Assembly (NCBI RefSeq): GCF_002890915.1
Contig: NZ_POUT01000001.1
Coordinates: 186,001 to 250,000 of the forward strand
Direction: 5' to 3'
Source of the DNA: Stutzerimonas stutzeri
Lineage (GTDB): Bacteria; Pseudomonadota; Gammaproteobacteria; Pseudomonadales; Pseudomonadaceae
DNA: 64,000 nucleotides
A program made the translations under genes and the position numbers. Below, piece after piece: positions 55,306-62,598 of this stretch (within the stretch, counting starts at the first letter, position 1; each line of letters begins with the position of its first letter). The notes beneath the pieces were generated by a model. It searched no databases and was not told the origin of the DNA. It saw only the letters and a list, made by a program, of their open reading frames with translations.

Positions 55306-55962
55306 ATGGACGCGGATCTTACCCGGGACCCTCCCTCCCCGACTGTCACCCTCCTGACCGGCAATGAGCTGCTGGGGCTGTTCTTTCGCCATTTCCTCGG
55401 CGAGCAGGCGCAGCTCGAAGTCTCCCTGGCCGGGCTGGAATCCCGCCAGCATCGCGGTGCCGATCTGTTCCTGGTCGACGCCGGGCACAGCCAGGCCGAA
55501 CAGATTTCCAGCGTGATCGACCAACTCGACGAGCACACGCCGGTGGCGCTGGTGAACATCGTGCCCGAACAGGCCGAGCAGCTGGTGGACAAGCACCCGG
55601 TGATTCGCGGCGTGTTCTACAGCCACGCCACCCGCGAGCACCTGCTCGAAGGCATCCGCGTGCTGCTCGAAGGCGGCGACTGGCTGCCGCGCGTGCTCAC
55701 CGAACGCCTGCTCGGGCAATGGCGACGGATGCGTCAGCTCGCCGAAACCAAGACCAGCCTGACCCTGCGTGAACGGGAAATCCTCAGCCTGGCCGGCAAG
55801 GGCCTGTCCAACGCCGAGATCGCCGAACAGCTGTGCCTGAGCCCGCACACCATCAAGAGCCACATCCACAACCTGTTGCGCAAGATCGGCGCCTCCAATC
55901 GAGCCGAAGCGGCGTATCTGCTGCGCAGCCGCCTCGATTGGGACGAGTCGTGCCGCGCCTGA
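55306..55962 (+). CDS. CsgD-like LuxR family transcriptional regulator
   Basis: A 218-residue regulator close in length and layout to CsgD. The N-terminal receiver-like domain (about 10-130) lacks a standard phosphorylation pocket (LFLVDAGHSQ at the acceptor region) and contains VIRGVFYSHATREHLLEGI, like NGVFYS in CsgD. The C-terminal LuxR helix-turn-helix (about 150-212) is LTLREREILSLAGKGLSNAEIAEQLCLSPHTIKSHIHNLLRKIG. CsgD-type proteins switch on curli and matrix genes, but no curli genes lie here. The ribosome binding site is weak. Its target may be the divergent OPT operon or distant genes. Confidence 0.85.
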   Translation: MDADLTRDPPSPTVTLLTGNELLGLFFRHFLGEQAQLEVSLAGLESRQHRGADLFLVDAGHSQAEQISSVIDQLDEHTPVALVNIVPEQAEQLVDKHPVIRGVFYSHATREHLLEGIRVLLEGGDWLPRVLTERLLGQWRRMRQLAETKTSLTLREREILSLAGKGLSNAEIAEQLCLSPHTIKSHIHNLLRKIGASNRAEAAYLLRSRLDWDESCRA

Positions 55963-56092
55963 TCGCAGCTTCTTCCGAACGAACAGAAAAGGTAGGGCAA
56001 CCCGCTGAACGAAACAGCTGCCTGCCAGGTAGAGTGCCTGGCCGCGGCTCCGCTTCGCTCGCCAAGCGACCGGCGGCGGGCCATCCAGCACT

Positions 56093-56146
56093 CGTTCAGC
56101 GCAGGTTCAGGCGGGATTCAGTCGAGGTTCAGTGATCACCGTTCAG
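56093..56146. promoter_or_regulatory. Phased GTTCAG array upstream of oprH (predicted PhoP sites)
   Basis: Seven-base units CGTTCAG, GGTTCAG, GATTCAG and GGTTCAG start at 56093, 56104, 56115 and 56126, exactly 11 bases apart. A fifth, CGTTCAG, starts at 56140. The 11-base direct-repeat spacing is that of PhoP boxes, which are tandem hexamers separated by five bases. It ends 43 bases before the oprH start codon. Confidence 0.75.
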
Positions 56147-56189
56147 GCTAGGGGCCGTCAGTATCCCGCTGCCTGAAAAGGAGTCACCG

Positions 56190-56792
56190 ATGAAAACACT
56201 GCACACTCTGGCCATCGCCACGTCCCTCGGACTCTTCAGCCTCGGCACCCATGCCGCGGAAAACTTCGCCGGCATCACCTGGGGCGAGAGTACCGTCAAC
56301 ATCGACCGTTCCGGCTCGCTGAAACAGAACATGGGGCAAGACCGCTTCGATGACGTGATCAAGAACAGCGGCACCTGGGGCGTACGCGGCGGCCAGATGA
56401 CAGACCAAGGCCGCTACTACCTGACCTACGAGAACGTCTCCGACGACTACGGCAGCACCCTCAAGCTGCGCCAGCAGAACCTGATCGGCAGCTACGACCT
56501 GTTCCTCCCGCTGGGCGACAGCACCCGCCTGTTCGGCGGCGCCAGCGCCGGCCTGACCAAGCTGGAGCACGAATCGCGCGGCTACAGCCGCGACAGCGAC
56601 ATCGGCTACCTGGTCGGCCTGCAGGCCGGTATCCTGCAGACGCTGGCCGATAACGTCTCGGTGGAGGCCGGTTACCGTTACCTGCGCAGCAACGCCGGCA
56701 CCGAAGTGGCCGAGCGCGGCGTCGGCAAGCTCGGCTCGATCGACCTGCACAGCAGCAAGCAGGCCTATCTCGGGCTGAACTATCACTTCTGA
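56190..56792 (+). CDS. oprH: Outer membrane protein OprH
   Basis: A 200-residue eight-stranded outer-membrane beta-barrel, the same length as P. aeruginosa OprH. The signal peptide ends THA-AENF. Strand sequences NFAGITWGESTVNI, TWGVRGGQMTDQGRYYLTYENVSDD, KLRQQNLIGSYDLFLPLGD and YRYLRSNAGTE match OprH closely, and the C-terminal residue is Phe. OprH binds lipopolysaccharide and replaces bridging Mg when Mg is low, which gives polymyxin and EDTA tolerance. AAAAGGAG precedes ATG 56190. It heads oprH-phoP-phoQ behind a phased GTTCAG array. Confidence 0.93.
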   Translation: MKTLHTLAIATSLGLFSLGTHAAENFAGITWGESTVNIDRSGSLKQNMGQDRFDDVIKNSGTWGVRGGQMTDQGRYYLTYENVSDDYGSTLKLRQQNLIGSYDLFLPLGDSTRLFGGASAGLTKLEHESRGYSRDSDIGYLVGLQAGILQTLADNVSVEAGYRYLRSNAGTEVAERGVGKLGSIDLHSSKQAYLGLNYHF

Positions 56793-56850
56793 AGAATACG
56801 ATGAGCGACGGCCGGGCCGCCCGGCCGTCCATACAGGGAGCGCAGCCAAC

Positions 56851-57528
56851 ATGAAGGTGCTGGTGGTGGAAGACGAGGCGCTGCTGCGCCACCACTTGCA
56901 GACCCGCCTCGGCGAGAGCGGCCACGTCGTCGATGCCGTGCCCAACGCCGAAGAGGCCCTGTACCAGAGCCACGAATTCAACCACGACCTCGCCGTCATC
57001 GACCTCGGCCTGCCGGGCATCAGCGGGCTGGACCTGATCCGCCAGCTGCGCAACCGCGGCAAGAGCTTCCCCATCCTCATCCTCACCGCGCGTGGCAACT
57101 GGCAGGACAAGGTCGAAGGCCTGGCCGCCGGCGCCGACGACTACGTGGTCAAGCCGTTCCAGTTCGAGGAGCTGGAGGCGCGCCTGAATGCGCTGCTGCG
57201 GCGCTCCTGCGGCTTCACCCAGGCGAGCATCGAGGCCGGCCCGCTGAAGCTCGACCTCAACCGCAAGCAGGCCAGCGCCCATGGCGAACCGCTGGCGCTG
57301 ACCGCCTACGAATACCGCATCCTCGAATACCTGATGCGCCACCAGCAGCAGGTGGTGGCCAAGGAACGGCTGATGGAACAGCTCTACAGCGACGACGAGG
57401 AGCGCGATCCCAACGTGATCGAGGTGCTGGTCGGCCGGCTGCGGCGCAAGCTCGAGGCCCGCTGCGCGATGAAGCCGATCGAGACCGTGCGCGGCCTCGG
57501 CTACCTGTTCACCGAGCGCTGCCGATGA
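56851..57528 (+). CDS. phoP: Response regulator PhoP
   Basis: A 225-residue OmpR-type regulator nearly identical in pattern to P. aeruginosa PhoP. The receiver domain has VVEDEALLRHHLQTRLGE, the phospho-acceptor in AVIDLGLPGISGLD, LTARGNWQDKVEGL and KPFQFEELEARL. The winged helix has LTAYEYRILEYLMRHQQQVVAKERLMEQLY and ends VRGLGYLFTERCR. It controls the response to low Mg and cationic peptides, including its own operon. phoQ overlaps its end by four bases. Confidence 0.96.
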   Translation: MKVLVVEDEALLRHHLQTRLGESGHVVDAVPNAEEALYQSHEFNHDLAVIDLGLPGISGLDLIRQLRNRGKSFPILILTARGNWQDKVEGLAAGADDYVVKPFQFEELEARLNALLRRSCGFTQASIEAGPLKLDLNRKQASAHGEPLALTAYEYRILEYLMRHQQQVVAKERLMEQLYSDDEERDPNVIEVLVGRLRRKLEARCAMKPIETVRGLGYLFTERCR

Positions 57529-58922
57529 ACCGGCGCTGGCGCCGGTTGCGGGCACGCCTCGGCAGCCGCCGCGGCGGCGCCATGTCACTGCGCCTGCGGC
57601 TGATGCTCGGCGCCGCCAGCCTCGCGGCATTGTTCATGCTGGCGCTGCTGCCGCTGCTGCAGGGTGCTTTCAGCCTGGCCTTCGAAAAGGTCATCGAGCA
57701 GCGCCTGGCCGCCGACGCCAGCACCCTGATCAGCGCCGCGCAGCTGGAAAGCGGGCGGCTGGAAATGCCCGAGCGGCTGCCGGACGAGGAATTCGACCTG
57801 CCGGATGCCCAGTTGCTCGGCTTCATCTTCGACCAGCGCGGCGAACTGCTCTGGCGCTCGCGCTCGGCGGCCGACGAGCGCATCGACTACCGCCCGCGCT
57901 ACCAGGGCGGGGTCACCGAGTTCCTCCGCGTGCGCGACACCGAGGGCCTGGAATACTTCGTCTACGACGTCGAACTATACCTGCCCGGCAACCAAGACAC
58001 CGCCTTCAGCTTCGTCACCATGCAGCCGACCAGCGAATACCGCAGCCTCTACGAGGAATTCCGCCGCCAGCTCTACCTGTGGCTCGGCGGCGGCCTGCTG
58101 GTGCTGCTGGCGCTGCTCTGGCTCGGCCTGACCTGGGGTTTTCGCACGCTCAGGCGGGTCAGCGCCGAGCTCGACGAAGTGGAGGCCGGCCGCCGCGAGC
58201 ACCTCAGCGACCGGCACCCGCGCGAGCTGCTGCGCCTGACCCGCTCGCTGAACCGCCTGCTCGACGGCGAGCGGCACCAGCGCGAGCAGTACCGCAATTC
58301 CCTCGGCGACCTGGCGCACAGCCTGAAGACCCCGCTCAGCGTGCTGCAGGGCGTCGGCGAAAGCCTCTGCGGCCAGCCGCAGAGCCGCGAGCAGGCGCAG
58401 GTGATGCACGTGCAGATCGAGCGCATGAGCCAGCAGATCGGCTACCAGCTGCAGCGCGCCAGCCTCGGCAAGAGCGGCCTGGTGCGCCACCGCGTCGAAC
58501 TGCAACCGCTGCTGCACAGCCTGTGCAGCACGCTGGACAAGGTCTACCGCGACAAGCAGGTGCAGGTCGAACTGCGCCTGGCGGACGACTGCCTGGTATC
58601 GATGGAACAGGGCGCGCTGATGGAACTGCTCGGCAACCTGCTGGAGAACGCCTACCGCCTGTGCCTGCGACAGGTTCGCGTCAGCGCGACGAGCAGCGCC
58701 GGCGAACTGCTGCTCGACGTCGAGGACGACGGCCCCGGCGTGCCACCCGACCAGCGCGCACGCATCATCCGCCGCGGCGAACGCCTCGACGCCCGGCATC
58801 CCGGCCAGGGCATCGGCCTGGCCGTGGTCAAGGACATCCTCGACAGCTACGGTGGCGAACTCAGCCTCGACGAATCGCCGCTCGGCGGCGCCGCCTTCCG
58901 CATCAGGCTCGGCAGCGACTGA
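57525..58922 (+). CDS. phoQ: Sensor histidine kinase PhoQ
   Basis: A 465-residue two-helix membrane kinase. Membrane helices lie at about residues 27-50 and 185-210. The periplasmic PhoQ-type sensor domain between them is acidic, with PERLPDEEFDLPDAQ, which would bind divalent cations. A HAMP-like linker follows. The H-box is LAHSLKTPLSVLQGVGESL, the N-box LLENAYRLC and the G-boxes DDGPGVPPDQR and GQGIGLAVVKDIL. It phosphorylates PhoP at low Mg. Its ATG overlaps the phoP stop (ATGA). An internal ATG (57582) is an alternative start. Confidence 0.95.
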   Translation: MNRRWRRLRARLGSRRGGAMSLRLRLMLGAASLAALFMLALLPLLQGAFSLAFEKVIEQRLAADASTLISAAQLESGRLEMPERLPDEEFDLPDAQLLGFIFDQRGELLWRSRSAADERIDYRPRYQGGVTEFLRVRDTEGLEYFVYDVELYLPGNQDTAFSFVTMQPTSEYRSLYEEFRRQLYLWLGGGLLVLLALLWLGLTWGFRTLRRVSAELDEVEAGRREHLSDRHPRELLRLTRSLNRLLDGERHQREQYRNSLGDLAHSLKTPLSVLQGVGESLCGQPQSREQAQVMHVQIERMSQQIGYQLQRASLGKSGLVRHRVELQPLLHSLCSTLDKVYRDKQVQVELRLADDCLVSMEQGALMELLGNLLENAYRLCLRQVRVSATSSAGELLLDVEDDGPGVPPDQRARIIRRGERLDARHPGQGIGLAVVKDILDSYGGELSLDESPLGGAAFRIRLGSD

Positions 58923-59004
58923 CTCCGCCAGCGCTCCCGCAAGGGCCGAGGCACTGCTAGAGTGCACACTCGATCCCCCCCAACAGGAACAGCGGAGCGC
59001 ATGC

Positions 59005-59448
59005 ATGTCACTGGACGACCGCAAGAAACTGGCCCGCCAGCACATCGACCTGACCTGGAACCGCGGGCACATGGCCCTGGCCGAGCAACTGCACAGCAAG
59101 GACTTTCTCTACAAGAGCTCGTTCGCCGGCCGGCCGTTGAACAGCGCCGCCTTTCTCGACATGATCCGACAGATCCGCCATGCCATGCCGGACCTGGAAG
59201 TGGCCGTCGAGGAGTGCATCGCCGAGGGCAACAAGGTGGTCACCTGGAGCACCCTGATCGGCACCATCGAGCGCCCCGCGTTCGGCTATCCGCCCAGCGA
59301 CAAGGTGCTCAGCATCTCCGCCATGGCCTTCTGGACCCTCACCCCGGCCAGGCAGATCCAGGAAATCTGCACCATGTTCGACATGGAAAGCTTCCGCGCG
59401 CAGCTGGGCCTGGAGACGCGCCCCTTCGCCGAAAAAGCCTTGCCCTAA
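59005..59448 (+). CDS. SnoaL-like ester cyclase family protein
   Basis: A 147-residue NTF2-like fold protein of the SnoaL/ester cyclase group: MSLDDRKKLARQHIDLTWNRG, then FLDMIRQIRHAMPDLEVAVEECIAEGNKVVTWSTLIGT, then a C-terminal FDMESFRAQLG. The family includes polyketide cyclases, but most bacterial single-gene members have no known substrate. ATG 59005 is preceded by a GGAG about six bases upstream. It follows phoQ by 82 bases and converges on the antiporter operon with a seven-base gap. Whether it belongs to the PhoP transcript is unclear. Confidence 0.8.
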   Translation: MSLDDRKKLARQHIDLTWNRGHMALAEQLHSKDFLYKSSFAGRPLNSAAFLDMIRQIRHAMPDLEVAVEECIAEGNKVVTWSTLIGTIERPAFGYPPSDKVLSISAMAFWTLTPARQIQEICTMFDMESFRAQLGLETRPFAEKALP

Positions 59449-59455
59449 CAGCTGC

Positions 59456-61105
59456 TCACCAGAGCCAGCCCAGCCAGAGCAACCCCACCAGCAGCCAGGC
59501 GCTGATGGTCAGCGTGCCGCCCTCCCAGAGACGGTTCCAGCGCCGTTCGCGGCGACGCCAGCGGGCCTTGTCGAGGCGAATGGCCGGCTCGGGAAACGGC
59601 GGATTGCGCAGCACCCGGGTGAGGGCCAGCGACCACCACAGCGCCAGGTTCGGCAACCTGGCCAGGCGCGCCGGCGACCGCCAGCCACGCCGCTGGGCCA
59701 GCCCGGCCAGGCCCAGCGCCGCCAGCAACGGCCACAGCGCTTCCCAGAGAGCACCCGGGTATACGCTGGCCAGCAAGGGATCGCGCAGCGCCGGCCAGGC
59801 CCATGGCAGCACGACCGGCGCCATGCTCAGCAGCGTCCAGGGCAACCACTGGGCCGCAGGCGGACGCCGCCGCGGCGCCTGCCGCTGGTCACGCTGCATC
59901 AGCCACAGCGCACGCAGCAACAGCAGCGCGGTGGCGACGCTGGAAAGGCTCAGCCAGGGCGCCCAGGCCGCGAAGGCGCTGGCCTGCCAGGCGTCCTTGA
60001 GCAGCACTTTCACCGCCGCGCCGCTGGTGAATGGCGCGCCCAGCAGCGCCAACGCCGGCAACCACGACAGCACCCAGGCAGGGCGCGGCAGGCGGCTGTC
60101 ATGAAGCAGCCCGGCGGCCAGGAACAATGCGCCCTTGGCCAGGCCGTGATGCACGCCGAACAGCACCAGCGCCGGCAACAGCGCCGCGCCCGGCGTGCCG
60201 GGACTCCAGGCCAGCGCCAGGATCATCAGCATCAGGCCCATCTGGCTCACCGAGGAATACGCCAGCACCGCCTTGGTCTTGCCGGCGCACAGCCCCAGTA
60301 GCGCGGCATACAGCGCACCGCAGAAACCAACCCCGAGCAGCGGCGCGCTCCAGGCCGCGAGCGTCGGGTCGGCTTCCGGCAGGCAGCGCCAGAGGCCGAG
60401 GAAGCCGGCCTTGAGCATTGCCCCGGAAAGCACCGCGCTGGCCGGTGCCGGCGCTTCGGGGTGGGCCAGCGGCAACCACACGTGCAGCGGCCAGAACCCC
60501 GCCTTGAGGCCCAGGCCGAGCAGCAGCAACGCCAGGCTCAGGCTGTCGACCGGCTGCGCCTGCCAGCTGGCGAAATCGAACGAATTGCCGCCCGCGTGGC
60601 TGCGCAGCAGCAACCCCGCCAGCAGCAGTATCTCGCCGCAGATCGCCAGCTGCAGGTAGAGCCGGCCGGCACGACGCGGCCCCGGTCCGCCACGGTGAAC
60701 GACCAGCCCGTAGGCCGACAGGCTCATGACGCTGAAGCCGAGGTAGAAGCTCAGCGCATCGGTGGCGATCACCAGCAGCAGGTTGCCGGCCAGCGCCAGT
60801 TGCCAGAACATCCAGAAGCGCAGGCGCCGGGTGTCGGCGACGCTGCTGCCGGCGAAGCTCGCGGCGCAGCTCCAGAGCACCGCGGAAAAGCCCAGCCAGG
60901 CGCGGGTCAGGCTATCGCTCGCGCCCCAGCGCACGCCTTCCCATAGCCAGAGCAACTCCAGCGTCGGCGGCGGCAGCCATACCGCCAGCAGCGCCGGCAG
61001 GCAGCTCAACCACAGCCAGGGCGCAACCCGCGCACCCAGCCACGCCAGCACCAGCGCGGCGAGCAGCGGCGTCGCCGGCACCAGCAGCCACAGCCAGGCG
61101 CTCAC
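59456..61105 (-). CDS. MrpD/NuoM-like antiporter subunit 3 (divergent)
   Basis: A 549-residue protein with about 14 hydrophobic helices, of the proton-pumping antiporter family shared by Mrp/Mnh antiporters and complex I. The GTG start at 61105 overlaps the upstream stop (GTGA). The core helix with the pumping Lys reads LGLKAGFWPLHVWLPLAHPEAPAPASAVLSGAMLKAG. The fifth-helix Glu found in the family (YEM in the neighbouring gene) aligns with Ser 125 here (YLGFSVMSLSAYG), so this copy may not pump normally. The tail is basic with a last helix. It is the third of three such genes in a row. Confidence 0.85.
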   Translation of the reverse strand: MSAWLWLLVPATPLLAALVLAWLGARVAPWLWLSCLPALLAVWLPPPTLELLWLWEGVRWGASDSLTRAWLGFSAVLWSCAASFAGSSVADTRRLRFWMFWQLALAGNLLLVIATDALSFYLGFSVMSLSAYGLVVHRGGPGPRRAGRLYLQLAICGEILLLAGLLLRSHAGGNSFDFASWQAQPVDSLSLALLLLGLGLKAGFWPLHVWLPLAHPEAPAPASAVLSGAMLKAGFLGLWRCLPEADPTLAAWSAPLLGVGFCGALYAALLGLCAGKTKAVLAYSSVSQMGLMLMILALAWSPGTPGAALLPALVLFGVHHGLAKGALFLAAGLLHDSRLPRPAWVLSWLPALALLGAPFTSGAAVKVLLKDAWQASAFAAWAPWLSLSSVATALLLLRALWLMQRDQRQAPRRRPPAAQWLPWTLLSMAPVVLPWAWPALRDPLLASVYPGALWEALWPLLAALGLAGLAQRRGWRSPARLARLPNLALWWSLALTRVLRNPPFPEPAIRLDKARWRRRERRWNRLWEGGTLTISAWLLVGLLWLGWLW

Positions 61106-62598
61106 AAGGCGAACTCCCGCTCGACGATCAGCTGGCTCCAGCCCAGCGGGCTCACCGCGGTGGCGGCCAGCAGGCCGACCAGCAGCGACAGCAGCGCAGT
61201 GAGCAACGGCGGCAGCAGCAGCATCCAGTGGGTTTCGAGACGTTCGCCGGCCCAGCGGTCCTTGGACCAGCGTGCCGGTTCGGCGAACCAGCCGCGCCAG
61301 AGCAGCGGCAGGAAATAGGCGGCATTGAGCAGCGCCGAGCCGAGCAGCACCAGCAGCACCCAGGCCTGCCCGACCTGCAGCGCGCCGAGCCCCAGCGTCC
61401 ACTTGCTGATGAAACCGGCGATCGGCGGGATGCCGATCATGCCCAGCGCGCCGACCGTGAACGCCGCCATGCTCCAGGGCATGCGCCGGCCGACGCCGTC
61501 CATCTCGCGGATACGGCGGATGCCGAGGGTCTCGGCGAAATTGCCGGCGCAGTAGAACAGCGTCACCTTCATCAGCCCCTGGTGCACCAGATGCACCAGC
61601 CCGCCGATCGCGGCGATCGGCCCGAGCAGCGCCACGCCGAGGGTCACGTAGGACACCTGGCTGATGGTCGAATAGGCCAGGCGCTTCTTCAGCTCCTGCT
61701 GCTGCAGCGCACGCAGCGAGCCATAGAGAATGGTCGCCGCCGCCAGCCAGAGCAGCGGGCCGGCCAGCTCCAGGCGGGTCAGCGCCTCGGCGCCGAACAC
61801 GTCGTAGACCACCCGCACGATACCGAAGGCGCCCGCCTTGACCACCGCCACCGCATGCAGCAGCGCGCTGACCGGTGCCGGCGCCACCATCGCCTGGGGC
61901 AGCCAGCCGTGCAGCGGGATCAGCGCCGCCTTCACCCCGAGGCCGAGGATCAGCAGGACGAACGCCACGCGTAGCGCCACGTCATGTTCGCCCACCCGCT
62001 CCAGCAGATAGCCGGCCGCCTGGAAATCCGGGGTGCCGGCCAGGCTGTGCAACAGCGCCACGCCCATCAGCACCAGCGCGCCGCCGCCCACCGTATAGGC
62101 CAGGTAGATGCGCCCGGCGCGCAGCGCCTCCGGCGTGCCACGGTGCACCACCAGCGGGAAGGTGGCCAGGGTCAGCATCTCGTAGAACAGCAGGAAGCTG
62201 ACCAGGTTGCCCGCCAGCGCCACCCCCACGGTGGCACTGACGCACAGGCTGAAATAGCCGAAGAAGCGCGAGCGCAGCGGCGAATCCTCCAGGTAGGCGA
62301 TGGCGTAGACAGTGGTCACCGCCCACAGCAGCGACGACAGCGCGACGAACAGCAGCGACAGCGCATCGCCCTGCAAGACCAGCGCGGCACCGGGCAGCAG
62401 CGGCACGCTGAAGCGGAACCCGGCCCCCTGGCTGACGCCGTAGAGCATGCCACCGACCAGCAGCAGCTTCAGCGTCACCCCGAGCAGGTTGAGGCTCACC
62501 CGCAGGCGCTGCTGGTCTTCCCGCAGGGCGAAGATCACCAGCCCCGGCAGCAGCGAGCTGAGCACGATGCCCAGGGGCAGCACGCTGTTCCAGTTCAT
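61102..62598 (-). CDS. MrpD/NuoM-like antiporter subunit 2
   Basis: A 498-residue membrane protein with about 14 helices. ATG 62598 (MNWNSVLPLGIVLSSLLPGL) overlaps the stop of the upstream gene by four bases. The key family sites are present: the fifth-helix Glu in LLFYEMLTLATFPLVVHRG, and LGLGVKAALIPLHGWLPQAMVAPAPVSALLHAVAVVKAG with both Lys residues. The helix KKRLAYSTISQVSYVTLG and the later MIGIPPIAGFISKW are also typical. It is the most standard of the three copies. A frame reading on from here into the next gene region is only an artefact of overlapping genes. Confidence 0.88.
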   Translation of the reverse strand: MNWNSVLPLGIVLSSLLPGLVIFALREDQQRLRVSLNLLGVTLKLLLVGGMLYGVSQGAGFRFSVPLLPGAALVLQGDALSLLFVALSSLLWAVTTVYAIAYLEDSPLRSRFFGYFSLCVSATVGVALAGNLVSFLLFYEMLTLATFPLVVHRGTPEALRAGRIYLAYTVGGGALVLMGVALLHSLAGTPDFQAAGYLLERVGEHDVALRVAFVLLILGLGVKAALIPLHGWLPQAMVAPAPVSALLHAVAVVKAGAFGIVRVVYDVFGAEALTRLELAGPLLWLAAATILYGSLRALQQQELKKRLAYSTISQVSYVTLGVALLGPIAAIGGLVHLVHQGLMKVTLFYCAGNFAETLGIRRIREMDGVGRRMPWSMAAFTVGALGMIGIPPIAGFISKWTLGLGALQVGQAWVLLVLLGSALLNAAYFLPLLWRGWFAEPARWSKDRWAGERLETHWMLLLPPLLTALLSLLVGLLAATAVSPLGWSQLIVEREFAL

